Positions 1 through 13,175 of a DNA stretch of 64,000 nt are shown one piece after another. The first letter of the stretch is position 1; each line of letters opens with the position of its first letter. Source of the DNA: Cyanoderma ruficeps (lineage: Eukaryota > Chordata > Aves > Passeriformes > Timaliidae); assembly GCA_008694505.1 (NCBI GenBank), contig VZDJ01000219.1, positions 2,024,526-2,088,525 on the forward strand. Direction: 5' to 3'. Made by a program: the position numbers and the translations under genes. The notes under the pieces are model-generated. The model saw only the letters and a program-made list of their open reading frames with translations. It made no database searches and was not told where the DNA came from.

Positions 1-169
1 GAACGTGACTTGAACATTTTATTTCTCCTCATTAATCAGTATAAGGAATAATAATATTCTTTGCCCACTAAGAACACACGTCTGTGAAACACTCTGACCA
101 CCCTTTCATCTGCTGAAGTTCCATTTTCTGACACAGCCACGTGATTTGAGAGAGAAAACACAGCCTTAC
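1..169 (-). other. TENM2: TENM2 intron, 5' portion (window edge)
   Basis: Start of the intron after the transmembrane exon, beginning with donor GTAAGG at 169-164. The exon frame stays open 44 residues into it, to a TGA at 38-36, and an AATAAA on the gene strand lies at 23-18. The next exon is outside the window. Confidence 0.85.
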
Positions 170-408
170 CTATGAAATATGCTAGCAAGATGGCAAGCAG
201 GACTGCAGCAGCAATTGCAGATAAAGCAGCACATTTCCAGCTACAGTACTTGGAGGGTTTTTTCAGCTTGAATGCATTCCTGGAGAATGTATTTCTAGGT
301 AACAGTCTGGGAGGTGGAGTATAAACTGTTCCTGAGGTCAGCGGGTAACCAGGGGAAGAGCTGCTGAACAGAGGAGTAGTTCCAGAAGATGTCTTAAACA
401 AGAAATGC
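170..408 (-). CDS. TENM2: Teneurin-2 coding exon: juxtamembrane region and transmembrane helix
   Basis: Internal coding exon of a teneurin, a type II membrane protein whose large ectodomain binds latrophilins and other teneurins at synapses. Seen: the acceptor is a T-rich tract ending CAG at 411-409, and the donor GTAAGG begins at 169. The first base completes an Arg codon started in the 13176-13410 exon; 79 full codons follow, and one G is carried to the next exon. The protein starts HFLFKTSSG, continues through a Ser/Pro-rich stretch and [14 protein letters not shown], then a basic segment ([14 protein letters not shown]), then a hydrophobic helix of about 21 residues ending LLAYFI (about 171-233). 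Basic residues before the helix fit an N-inside type II topology. The [14 protein letters not shown] and [16 protein letters not shown] segments are family hallmarks. Paralogue choice (TENM2 over TENM3, whose segment is more divergent) rests on recalled family sequence; TENM1/4 are less likely. The ectodomain follows below position 1. Confidence 0.95.
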
Positions 409-3400
409 CTGAAAAACATAAAATGGAACAGGGTTGAAAATGGCAAGTCCTGTAGTTAAGACAGAACCTCTCCTACACCATTCCAGCTGTCTCAGCCTGG
501 TAAATTCAACCAAAAAGAAAAAGGATTTTGTAGGAAGAAATAGGGAAATGAGAATTCTCCTTTTTTTCCTGCTACCAGATCTTAACAACTGGCACTAAAA
601 TACAGTGTCAGGATATCTTTCTTAATCTTTTCTGTAATTAGATGCAATTTGACCACATACTAGCTAAAACACCAGCATGACCCATGAAGTGTCTGGGAGT
701 TCCCTGTGGATTCCACCACTCAAAAAATGTTCTAAGAAAACCACACTCTGAATCTCATTTACACTCTTGGCAAAAGCTCCCAGCAAAATCACTAAGAACA
801 TACTGAGCAAAACCCATAGCCCTGTAGGAAAAGATCTTGCCAGAATTAGAATTAACCATGATTTTGTGGTTTAACAGTACACAGGTTTGGTTTGAACAGC
901 TAAGACAATCACCAACAGCACATGATAAAACTCAGGAGATAAAACCAGGATTTCAGCTGCCCATGCATTTGTTAGGAAAAACATAGGGGATGGAATACAC
1001 TCTAATGAATCTCAGAAAATGCTGTTAACACATGCCAGACAGAGGAAATGGAGGAAGCAAACTGGAAGACTGGTTTCTTTAGATTAACCTCTCACAGTCA
1101 GGCAGAACTGACTACAAACACGTTCTCAGTAAACAATAAAAACAGAAGCACAGAATAAAGGCTGTGGTCCTACAGAAAGCCACTTGGTTTAAGACAGAGA
1201 GCTCTGAAGACTTGCTCCATACCCTCTCCCTTCACAGCTCTGAAAGACAAGTGCTTCTTGGAATCAAACAGAACGAAGACACTCAGTAATCTCCAAAATC
1301 AAAATCACAGCTTAAAATAACCCAAGCCTTACTTCCAATGTAAAATATGTTTAACATTTTTATTCAGATATAATCCAGTATGTCACTCTCAAACCACCTG
1401 TTAGAGCTTTATAATCCATGTCACTCACTTGACAACAACAATTTGGAAGTTGGAGGCTGAGATGTGTTTCCCAAGTATGTTTTCCAGCCCACCATCACGA
1501 CTGTGACTACTGTCAAGCATAGATTTCTGCATACCTATTCTACAGAAGTGATTTTAAAGGCATTTTTAAAAACATTTGTTTTGAAATAAAACCCAGACCA
1601 TAAGAGATTGCACAGAACTTTCACACAGGTAAAAGTAAAAGGAAAGCTGGCTAGGCTCCTCAGATTTCTGCTTAAACATTTCCATTTGAAGACAGCCTCT
1701 GAAAATAGGCTCTTTTTTTTCTTAATGAATTAATCATAAACTCTATTGATGAACATGAAAAATAACTTTGACATTGCCTTTGTTATTGAATTTAAACTCC
1801 AAGTGGCCTTGTACATCCCTTTTAACAGTGACCAAAATCTAGTTTGTTGTGGAAAATAGACAAAGAGAGTGGCAGTATCCACTGTCGTAACTTATTCTTT
1901 GTGCTTTGGAGACTTCAGGTATGCAATCAAACTCAAGCAGATTAATTCTAACCAGTTACTTAATAGAAACATTGGATTTTTTTTAACAAATAAAGACACC
2001 CTTTTCTTTATCAGTGAGGGACATTAGAGGTTAGAATTCCCTCTTTTCTGCACATCATAGGTAATCCATGGGAAAAAGCAATAAAGGCAAATGCTAGAAG
2101 ACTGCTCTTTAAAATTTTTAAATGATGAGAAACATGTTGCAGCTAAAAGAAAGCAAGAAATAATGAAAGTCTGATGTCTTGAATACGATTTTAAATGTTT
2201 CTTTACTTTACAACTGTTCAGTTAAAGCAATTGATGAGAAAATGATGTTATGGGGCTGGTTGTGTCACACCAGATCTATTGAGTCTTCTGTTCCTTCTGT
2301 CTGGGCAGAACCCGATTAATTTGCCACCAGAAGCAGGTTTAGTCCCTTCTAGTTGCTCTCCAGTGTTGGGAGCACAAGACCACTTCCATGATTAGATCTA
2401 GGGACAGAAATGACACGGAGCACGAGGAACAAGGAAAAGCCAGAAGGAAGACACAGCCAGTGAGACAAAGGCAGGCAGGAAAGCTCCTCTCTCATCCAGG
2501 CTGATTCTGCCCCAGCCCAGGACCCCTTCTCCTCCTGAGTCCTCATGGCAGGAACGACCTTTTAGGTTTGGAGAGAAGGGTCTGTAACAGCCAATTCTTA
2601 CCCTTTCCCTGCCCAAGAGCAGCCCTTTCACAACCAAACTGGAAATTACAGCCCTTGCAACTGTCTTTATCTGAAATGCCTTTAAACCCAGGAATTTTAT
2701 GTCCTCTTTAGCTGAGAAGGCAGCTACAGCACCAACAGAAATTTTAATATAAAGCATTGTTAAAGTAAACTCAGATATATAATGAAACTCTGCTCCCATT
2801 AAAATTGAATTAATGAATATCCAGATATGCTTTCATAGAACATGTCAATCATATCCTGTTGCATGTGAGAAGACAAAAAAAGTAGAACAAAAAAGTAGCT
2901 CCACTGTGATCCACTTTGAGATACAAAAAGTATATAAAGAAAACCAAAACACTTATCCATGCAAACAGGATCTCTATGATATTGTTAAAACTAATCAGAG
3001 CTTGATAGAAGTAAAAAAAAGCCAACTGAAAAGGATATGTGAGATGTCATTCTCAAAGCCAAAAAGGAAGAATGTCATTGGATAAACCCTGATTTTGTCA
3101 CGTTTTATCCCACCCATGCATTTTGAAAGCTGAAAGTTCATTGTCTCAATATGAGGAGCCCTGACAGAGTGGCAGCAATCAGAAGACATCACACCACCTG
3201 AAAGCACACAAATTCTGCCTTCAAAAGTTAAAAAAGACATTTAACTAAAGATGTGTTAAATATCCCCCAAGACACTTTGGAAAACTGACACTGCATTCCA
3301 AAATGGGCCAGATTAGCAGATACACCTTAAATCACAGCAAAGCACACCAGAAAGATTGGGAACATAATGGACAAAACACTTGGACCCCCAGAGTTTTAAA

Positions 3401-5242
3401 TCTAGATTCAGCTACTAATGGAAATAAATTGACTTGTCTCAACTCTATCCCAAAACCCAATGATCTATAGCCATATTTTTATGTGAGATTTGACATGCTC
3501 TGGTACAACCAATTGTCTGTGGGCTGAGGCTGCACAGAGAGAACATGAGCATTTATCAACATTAATTACAGCCTCACAGTGGTAAGGCTGGGAGCATTGT
3601 ACAATGCCTGCTTATGAAAATAAATGATCTGATTTGTACCAGTTCACTTAATTTCAAATACACTCCACATAAGAATTAAAAAATTGTATTCTCTGTCTTA
3701 CCTGTTCACCTATCAAACATGATTAAGAAAAACACATTTTCTACCTCACAATTAAGGATTAACAATTTGAATTAGACTAAAACTAATTTTCTATTTTGAA
3801 AACATGGGAATAAATTTGCTAAGTCTCAGCCCAGTCTCCTTAATTTCTGTGGATCAATAAGGCAATTCCACACTGAAAAACTCAAAAATATGGTTGCCAG
3901 CCTAGGATGATTCTGTAATTTCAGTGTCCTTGAAAAGCTGTGGAAGGAGCTGGGGTGCTGCCCACAGAACAGAAGTTAACCCTGCAGCTCTCACCGTGCT
4001 CTCCCCTCCCAGGATTCAGGACTGTCCCCCTCTGTTTTCAGCACTGCTGCTGTGTGGGGTCACATCCAGGCCCCAAAGGTGACATCTGTGAAAGTTGAGC
4101 TTGAGAGGGGACATTTGACCCCTGTTCTGTGCACTGATGGCACATGGAAAAAGCTGTATTTTGCTTTCTTCATTAATTCAGAGCTCTCCCTAGCATGTGC
4201 TTTCCCACAGGTCAAAAGGACCTCTGGTGTTCAGGGAACAGTGGTCTGACAGAGACTGTATTAAGTTCTGTATTCTTTGAGAGAACAATCAGCTCCCCCC
4301 CCCAGCCTTTCTGGACAGATTGTCATGGCAGCACATTGCAAGAACGAGTGGAGGAAAAAAAAATTGGTTTGGTGATCAAAAAACTGTAATAGAAAGGAAG
4401 AAAAAGACATTTTCTAACATAAATTGCTTCTTTCCCTCCTCGTGCTGTCCTAAACTTACTCTGTAGGAAAAAAATGCATATAGAGAACTGTAATGCTTAA
4501 ATTGTCTTTTTAAAAAATATTTTATAGGGTTTTTAATAGTAATTAATAAATAGAAAAGCTACATGCCAAGAGAATAGTAACAGTTCAATTTAGTTGTTCT
4601 AGGACTTAAAATATCTTCAAGCTGTAGTAAAATCACATCTGTCTATAATTTTACTGGACATTTATTCTTAGCAGAAAACAATGGAATATAGAACATATTA
4701 TGCTGGCTTTCATTGTGGTTAAAAAAAAACAACCTTCTGCAGTTTTCAAAGTCTTCTAAAAAAGTAGCCATGAGTCATTTTATGTCAGTGGAAGCCTCAA
4801 AGTGGCTGCCAAGTTCACAGTGAAGTTTTATGTCAGATTCCTAACTTGCAAACAAAAAGAAACCAAGTCTGAAGAAAACCATGAGCCGTTCTTTGCCCGT
4901 TATGAAAAAATGAACTCTGCGTGGTAGACTAGTATAAGCTTTGGTTACCTGTGTCTCAGTCTCTCCCCAAATGAGATTTAATTGGATGTTCTCTCAGGTT
5001 CTTGCAGAAAACATGGGACCATCAGCCACGTTTCCACAGCTGAGGAATTATTTAGGGCTCTGTGATGTGGTAAAGCTGCACAGAGGTTTCTACCCTTTGG
5101 AGTGCCTGGAACTCTAAAGCCAGCAATAAGCTTAACAGGTGTTATCTATCTGTGTTTAAATTGTACAGTTACAAGAAATTCTCTCAATCATGCCAAATAC
5201 ACGGACTAAACTCGGTAAGATTTTTCAGTGGGAAGCTGTTTC

Positions 5243-5327
5243 AAATACATGTATATACACGTATTTAAACATGTATATACGTATATATATAACGCATGTT
5301 TAAACATTTTATATACATATATATAAA
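5243..5327. repeat. AT-rich palindromic / alternating purine-pyrimidine tract
   Basis: Runs of TATATA and GTATATAC with nested inverted repeats. The clearest has perfect 10-bp arms, TTTAAACATG at 5264-5273 and CATGTTTAAA at 5295-5304, around a 21-bp loop. Such tracts can extrude cruciforms and are unstable. Confidence 0.85.
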
Positions 5328-5407
5328 CCCACTGGCCACTTTACACAGCTGTGTGTTGTGCACCCCCACACCCAAATGTTTGTGGAAACTATTCCAGTGC
5401 ATTTCAG

Positions 5408-5431
5408 CCTGCTGCAGGTCCTGCTGCAGGA
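5408..5431. repeat. 12-bp tandem repeat, two units
   Basis: CCTGCTGCAGGT followed directly by CCTGCTGCAGGA. Each unit contains a palindromic CTGCAG core. Confidence 0.85.
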
Positions 5432-8400
5432 ACTAAGGACACTCTGTCAGGCCTGGGAACAGTAATTCAGGATGAACATGTCAGTATCAACAGCACACTT
5501 GGACCCAGGGTAACCTCCTGATCCTTGCAGCAGCCCCCCCGCACCCAGAGCAGCTCCAATTCCTTACTTAGAGACATTTCCTCAGCTCTTGAAAGGCTGA
5601 TGATTCCTTGGGGGCTGCGTTCCTCACATCCCCAGGCAAAGTGCTCTAAAACCTGCAGTGTAAAGCAGTGTCACCGAGGCTGCTGCAAGCACCGGGCTGG
5701 CTCGTCACTGCCACCCTCTTACAAAGACACAGCTGGACATGTGAAGCTCAGTAATTGAACACTCCCTGACAGCCAGGCAAGGATGTGAACAGAAAGGCAG
5801 GTGCCAACCTTTGGGCACCTTGATCTGTCATATTATGAAACAAAACCAAGCAGGCATCGCTCACAAAGCCACAAAGGCAAAACACCTGCACCGCGTGACA
5901 GCGATGGCTCTGGGCCGGGCACCTCTCCACAGGACACCTGCTCTTCACCTGCAAGACTCAGATCCTCTTGGATACACTTTTATGACCTTCTCTCTCCCCC
6001 TAATCCCACTGTGAGCTGACCCCTGGAGCGTTCTCTGGGGGCTCTCCCTGCTCTGGCTTGCCCCCATGGCACTGCCCCATCCCAGGCTGCTCAGAGCTGT
6101 GACACTGCAGAGCTGTGAGAGAGGCTGGAGAAAGGCAAGGTGGAAAATACAGAGAGGGGAAGAACTGCTGAACTGGGGGTCATGAGTAGCTCGAGGGTTT
6201 GAGATGGAGAACACCAACTTGGAAAGGCATAAAATCTAGAAGGGAACATGCACGTGGCAGCTCAGCAGCTCCAGGGAGCCCCAGGAGCCAACCACCACCT
6301 TCCTGGCTGGTGGCTCTGTGCTCAGAAAGATTCCAGGTACTCTGCAAGAGGCGTGAGCCTACTCACTCAGCATGTCTGCTTGAATCCTAGTTAGATTTGT
6401 GGAAGTTAGCCAGTCAATAGGCAGCTCTGCTCTTGGAATTTATGAATCTCCTTCTTGCACTACTATTCCCCAGGAACAGAGCAACCAAACTGCTGGTTAA
6501 TGCCTGGTAAAGATTAACAGGCACAGCTACAGGCACAAAAAATCAGGGTCTTTGCATATGCACTTACATGAAAGTCTAGCAGGACCGATCAGCAGATCCA
6601 GGAACATTTAGGCAGCTCTGAATCAACTCAACTACAGGAACTTTCTCTTCTAAAACAGAAAACCTTGTGTCTTTTTTTGCCATAGGTTTCTGAGTAGTTG
6701 TTGCATAGTGCCAAGTGATGAAGTGCAATAATGCCTCCATTTGTTATTCCAGTGGTGAGGATTATGATAACAGTGTTTTGCATTTCAATGGGTCCGTGCG
6801 GTTTTAACTTTCTACATCAATTAATGAACATAATTTCAAAACACTTCTATTTTAAAAGGCATACATGCAAGCGCTCCACTATCTCTTAATTCAACTACTC
6901 ACGTAACAAGAAAAAAAGAAAAAGTACTAACAGTGCTATTTCAAGTCTGTAAGTCATAGAACAGAATAATAAAACTCAGAGCTCAGAGAAATTTATCAAG
7001 CGACACGTAAACTTAAATAAAGAGGAACAAAAATCACATAATTCTAGACTTTTTTATAAAGACCCTAAACGTGCCTGTCTCTTCCTCTGCAGTCACTCAC
7101 GCTGCCTGTTCACTCTGCACAACCCAGAAGTTAAAAATGCAAATGAACAAGATCATGAAAACATGCAATTATCTGCAATCAGTAAAAACTTCTTTGAGCT
7201 TATGTGTACGTGAGTGGGAGTACATCTAGATCGATTTTCTGAATCATCATTATGTATCCTGCTTTTGTAGTGTTTTCCTTCACCCTTTTCTCTCTCCTGT
7301 TCGTGCCTATATTTGTTACAAAAATGATACTCCAGTAGCCTGCTAAAAATGACCTTTCTACAGTGCTTTTGGAATTCCTCCAAGTACGTGGCCCAAATGT
7401 ATTTAAAGTCCTTGGGGATGCTTTTGACTGAGCTTTCCTTGACTCTTTAAAATGCTTTTGATTTTTAGACAGGTCCAGAATCTATCTCTGCAGATTCCAA
7501 TTATTTAGATAAGTCCCTACAACCTTTCAGCAACCTTCTCATGCAGGAAGGAACAAGAGGATGAAGGACTCGGTTCTTGCCCCAGCCTTCAGTTTCAGAG
7601 GAATAACATCTGCTTTAGCACATGTACCTGTGGCTGCAAGTAAATGGTAAGGGAAAGCCACAAAAGACAAAGCAAAATTAGAGTGAGGACTCATTTCACT
7701 GTTCCAAGTAGTTGTTTGTTATGCCCAATATATCCTAGGAAATCACATTAACAAAAGGAAAGGAAATTTTGTTTCACTGTTCTGTTCCAGAACATTTTGC
7801 ATCATGTACAGAGATATCAAAATATTGAGACATCATTGAAAATAGGCAGACAATTGCAGAGAGCAGCTGTAGCTTGGAACTTCAACACATTCAGAAACTT
7901 CAAGTTTACATATTCAGTTCAGAAGTTCTGCAGCTGATCTTGCACCCAAACATGGTGCAAAATGTGAACGTGGTATTAACAACAGTTCAGATATTTAATT
8001 TCTTTCTTAAAAAAATTAATATTGCTTTCCCCCACTGTTAAATCCCTCTCCTCATGTGCCCTTACTCTTGTTTTTTTTGCCTTGACTGCCTTGGGCTGTG
8101 CACAGGCTCAGTGCACTGTGTTCATTCCTGCACTGGAGCACTGGGTGCAGATGTTTCCCAGCTGTGATACCCCATGATTTTGAGTTCAAGCACTGCAGGG
8201 GATACAGCTCATGTTGCTGCTCCATCCTTTCATCTCTCGCTGCTATCCTCAGGCTCACCCAAAGTGACTGTGCTGGAATCACTGGCAGAGTAACAAATGC
8301 ACCTTGAATCCCAGGAAAAGGCAAATATTTTGAAGAGTTCTTTTAGGGTTCGTAGGAATTTTTTTCAGGCTAAAATTTCAGATTTCTCAATCTTTAAACT

Positions 8401-9726
8401 GAACTTTGCAAAAATGACCTCAGATTTGGACAATTGGTCTTATACTACAGCCCACAAGATCTAAAGAGACCTATTTCATAATCACCAGAAGGGTGGCCAC
8501 CATCCTTTCTCCTGAAACACAGAAGAAACATTAGGATGTCACAGTCTTCCTTAAAGCCCAGCATCACATCCTCGTGAGCAAGCACAAAGGAATTATGATG
8601 ATCTATAAAATAGAAAATAAGAAGAAAATGGAAAGAAATAAGAAGCTCCTGCACCAGTGAAAGAAGTTAGAAGACATCTCTGTTCCTTAAAATAAAAAAT
8701 CCTTTGCCTTGAAGCTGCTTATCTTTAAAAAATAACACCCCAGATGCCTAAATTCCACAACCCATAAGCAGCTGAAAAAACTACTAATAAAAAGAAACCA
8801 CACAGAAGCACATTTTACCCAGGCAGCTGTTTCTGTAAAAGTTCCAACCCACAAAAAACTTTTCTAAGTTGCCAGTAGAACAATTCCATAGTAAACAAGA
8901 GACTCCTCTCCTGAAAACATAAATTAAAAACTATATTTAAATAGTAAAACTGACTAAATGTCACAAGTTTTGTCTATGTTGTTTGTAAAAAAATAAACAC
9001 TTGTGAAAAAAAAATTAAAGTTTCATTTTTTCTTTTCCTTACTATGTGTTAATAAACTATCAGTTTACTTTTAACTTGAGCCTATTTTGCCTTTTTCTCC
9101 CAAAATCCTGTCTCCCACTTAGCAAATAAAATTCAGCAAACATAAAACCACCACATAAATAATGCACTGGCTGAAAAATCAAACCAAACCCACAACAGAC
9201 CTAGATACAAAACTATCTTTGCAACTGAAAGATCTGGACTGAAAATATTTCAAATTACGAGACTAATTATGAGAACTGAAGAATAAGAGTAATTTCTATT
9301 TAATTCTAGCCTTCTTTCCTCCTGAATTAAGTATTATTAGTTAATAATGGTAACAATTAATTTTACATCAATATAAAGTACTGAAAGAGGCATTAGTAAA
9401 TCAGGCAATGTCAGTGAAATATCCATCCATGGAAGCTCCTCTGTTCTCCTCCCTCACCAGCCATCCCAGTGCCCGTGTGGGGTTCTCATCCCAGAGGATT
9501 CCTGCTGGGTGAGGAGCCACGGGACCCTCCCCTGCAAAGCCATTCCTTTCTCCCTGTGCCCTCAAAGCATTGCCAGTTTTAAAGCAGAGTGCTGCAAGGA
9601 GGAACGAGGCCCAGCCTGGGATGTTCAAAGGCAGGGTTTTCATCACACGTCCCCTTGGAAAGCAATGATTAAAGCAGCAATAAAGGAACACCTCTCAACT
9701 GCAGAAGGTAGAACCCAGCACTTTGC

Positions 9727-9744
9727 TAGGAGGAGGAGGAGGAG
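9727..9744. repeat. (AGG)n microsatellite
   Basis: Five consecutive AGG-type triplets in a purine-rich stretch within the 12.8 kb intron. Confidence 0.8.
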
Positions 9745-10067
9745 ATGCTTTGAAACAGACTGCAAGAGGACAATAAAAGTTAAAGAGCATTAAACAGCAG
9801 CTCCGAGCCTAAAGGTAAAGTAGCTAAATACTGCAGAAATGAACCATAAAAATAGCACCATAAAAATGCTACAGCCATGCATTACTGTGTCCTTACTTAG
9901 AGATATTTCAACCCTTCCATTACAGACCCTTATTTCAAAGAAAACAGAACAGTTATGGAGCTAGCCTGGGAGCCTGATACGGCCATAAAGCAGCAGCAGA
10001 GCAGGGAAGGCACAGCCCATTCCTGAAGCAGGAACAAACACACTAAAATCAAGCAGATATCACTGCA

Positions 10068-10180
10068 AGTGTTCCAGGCCAGGTTAGCCAGGGCTTCGAG
10101 CAGCTTGATCTAGTGGAAGGTGTCCCTGCCCATAATGATCCTTAAGCTCTTTCCAATCCAAACCACGCTATGACTCTAAA
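10068..10180 (+). repeat. CR1 LINE 3'-end fragment, plus orientation
   Basis: The segment matches the well-known 3' tail of avian CR1 LINEs: a block around GGGCTTCGAGCAGC, then TAGTGGAAGGTGTCCCTGCC, then a variant of the TTCCAATCCAAACC motif and a decayed terminal octamer (GCTATGACTCTA). It is 5'-truncated, as nearly all CR1 copies are, and carries several substitutions and a short internal deletion after CCCTGCC. This supports a bird (or at least sauropsid) source. Boundaries are approximate. Confidence 0.85.
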
Positions 10181-10393
10181 TAAGTACAATTAGGAACTCT
10201 GCATAGACATGTTGCAAACCTGTAACTCCACTAGAAGCAAGGAGATGCTGCAATACAGCTAAAGATAATTATGTAACAAATACAGCACCACAAAGAATAC
10301 ACAAAGATTTGGGTAAAGTTGCCTGAAAAGGCCAAATGAAAACATGTGCAAGCAGTAAAAGCTTCCTTTACATCACCAAGAAAATAAACCAAA

Positions 10394-10520
10394 NNNNNNN
10401 NNNNNNNNNNNNNNNNNNNNNNNNNNNNNNNNNNNNNNNNNNNNNNNNNNNNNNNNNNNNNNNNNNNNNNNNNNNNNNNNNNNNNNNNNNNNNNNNNNNN
10501 NNNNNNNNNNNNNNNNNNNN
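10394..10520. other. Assembly gap (127 N)
   Basis: A run of 127 undetermined bases, preceded by A-rich sequence (AATAAACCAAA). Any reading frame drawn through it is an artefact. Confidence 0.99.
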
Positions 10521-10542
10521 AAAAAAAAAAAAAAAAAAAAAA
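10521..10542. repeat. Poly-A tract abutting the gap
   Basis: 22 uninterrupted A residues directly after the gap; the homopolymer probably continues into the unresolved bases. Confidence 0.95.
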
Positions 10543-13175
10543 GGCAACATGCAGACGTGTGTTGTATTATTCAATGATTTCAGCACTTGGTACTGTTAGA
10601 TAAAGAGACATCTGGAATCTAAATTGTGATCTGAATTTTGTAGTGCTGACACAAAGCATTCCCTCCAGACAGCTCAGGTGCCACTTTTTGTTTCATAATC
10701 AGTAACATGACCACTTGCACATCATTTTCACTTGAGAGCAGAATCTACTGAAGGTAACTGGAAGATGAAAACTAAGTTATGAAACCCTCTCTTGATAGCA
10801 GGTGCTGTCAGTGCTGGATTTGCCTCCTGAGTGCTCCTCTACTGAGATTAATAAACAGGTAACAAGATAAAAAAAATTAGAGTAGTGCACCATGAAGAGG
10901 CAGCATGAGAGGGGTCAATGTTTTGCCACTAGCTAAAGCTTTAAAGTAAAGGCTAAAGTAAAAATTTACAAAAAATATGCCCTTTTTTTTTTTTGTGGCT
11001 CTTGGTATGAATGTAGATGAAACACCGGCTTTAAAGTGAAAGAATTACAGGCTAATTCTGAAAGTCTCAGTGATTTCACAAGCATTAATTTCAGTCATCT
11101 TCTGAGTTAATATTCTTGTGATGAAACTTGTCATCAAGCCCTGTCAGGTGTGTAATTTCAGAAAAGAACTACAATCGATCCCGAAGCAGCTCTGGAATAG
11201 TCTTGGAACACAGAAATTCTGCCAGGACATTTTCTAATAGTTTAATGCTTGCCTGTGACAAACCTGTCTTCCAAAAAGCTCCAATTAACTGTCAGGCATC
11301 CAAAAATAAACAGTATTCACAAAGTAACCTTTTGTCATCAACATGTACATATACACTCCCAGAGGTTGCAGGGTAAGAAAAAAGAGAAGAACCAAAGTCA
11401 GTAATGGCATTCACAGTCACCTCTGGCTAGGAATAGGTACAAAATCAGACAGTAAAAAAAAAAACCCAGCCAGACAAATGCCCACTCCTGTGGCCCAGAG
11501 GTGCCAGTATTATGGCAAACAAATGCTTTTGTGAATATCCCAAGGAATTCCCTCCAGGTAGAGTGATTGGCAAACTGGGACAATCTTGAGCCTTCAGAAA
11601 TGACACATTTCAGGCATTGTTGTACCCAAGAACAATTCCATACAGGAAGAGGCAGACCAGGCACAGCTGGTGGCCACTCTACATCAGAATTAAAAGTAGG
11701 TGCTAATCCTGGGCAATGAACCACACAGCAAGAACCACTCTGGGCTGAACAGGACCAACATTTCCATCTTGTAATTCTTAGCGATCAAGAAAAGATTCAG
11801 GATGTCCAAATTAAGTTCTATGAAACAGCAGACGTTCTCACAGAAGCAGCAATGCAGAGTTGAGCATTTTTGGGGTTTTTTTTGCCAAAGTTAGCTCCAA
11901 ACCTTCAGTGAGCAAGAATCCCTTTCCTTTCCTTTTTTGGCCATCTCAGCTTTGGATAGCCTGAATTTGCTTTCCTCTTCTCCACGGCAGCCACGCTCCC
12001 ATTTTAGCAGGGAAGGACAAAGTGAGGGCAGCCCCTTTGCACAGCCCAGGCTGGCACAGACTCCCTGCCCTTTCCAGGCTCATTTTCTCCCCATGGAGCT
12101 GTAACCCACCACTGATTAACCACTGAGTAACAACAGCCTCGGTGTTGTCAGCTCCAACCCAGAGCTCCAAACCAGACCAGCAGCCTTTATTCAAATATTG
12201 GACGGGCTGTGCTGAGGCTGCACAGGGGCGTAACTACTCGGGGTAGCCACAAAGATCCAGCAGAGCAGCATTAAAGTCCTGGGAGGCTGCAAACCAAATA
12301 TAACATCTCAGAAGCTGTGGCAAGCAAGCAGCTGAAACCCTGGCACGAGCCAGTGCTCCCAGCAGCCCAGCTCCTCCACCTGCTCGCTGTGTTTATCACT
12401 CTCTGGGCAAGCAACACCACCCTGCTATTCCAAGCACTTTATTCAGCACCACAATGGCTAATTTTAAATTCTGAGAGATCAGCTCTGCCAAATCTGCTAT
12501 TTAAAGTGCAAGTTAAATATGTTTGACATTCCATACCCCAAATGACAACAAACCAGAATATTTAGACCAGCAGCATGTCAGGCATTTATTTATTTATTTC
12601 TCTGTCAGGCCTAAGTGCTGCACCTTTTCATTTATATGCTGCTGTTTGCCCCACAGGCATCAAGCTGTTAACATGTACAGAAGAGATTAAAATGAACTTG
12701 CATGCTGGATGAGGTATAAATTAAAATTATAGTACTGTCAGTCATGAATCTCGGATTGTTTCTCAGAGTCTCCCAAAATGCATAATGTCAAGTGAGCCTC
12801 TGTTTGTTGCTTCAGGAAAGGCAAAATGTATAATTTTTCAGCAGCACAGTCAATATGAATTCTAAGTAAGTTGTCCCTGAGCCTGTGATATAAATACGCT
12901 GTACTAATCGCGTGAGTTGTGTATGCAGGGAAGGTCCAAGTGAATAAAAGGCTTTAAGATGAGATGTGAGCAGCGTTATTCACTGTGCACCTTCCAGTGC
13001 AAAGCAGATTGGTGCTGCTGGGTGTTCCAATGCCACTCGATCCCCACGCTGCGCCAGAAAACCTCCCCTGACACAAAAGACACCAAACCCCACCTCCCAC
13101 AAACCAAGGGTTTTCTCTGTGCACTTTGGAGGACCCTCAGAGGCATCCCCCGGGGTGTCCTTCCCTGTCACCCAC

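Larger units (their letters stand above)
409..13175 (-). other. TENM2: TENM2 intron (12.8 kb) between the two downstream exons
   Basis: Bounded by donor GTGGGT at 13175 and an acceptor AG at 410-409. It is AT-rich overall with moderately GC-rich patches (about 2340-2640, 5400-6350, 9420-9660, 11950-12260). Contents I can name: an AT-rich palindromic tract (5243-5327), a short (AGG)n at 9727-9744, a CR1 tail (10068-10180), an assembly gap plus poly-A (10394-10542) and an (ATTT)n tract near 12585-12600. Open frames in the rest (for example 2398-2799 minus, 11398-11724 minus) have no recognisable domain and no family-like composition. No further exon was seen. Confidence 0.85.

Noticed and set aside
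10336..10599. Open frames across the N gap
   Set aside because: Made of undetermined bases and a poly-A tract (poly-Lys or poly-Phe); not real.
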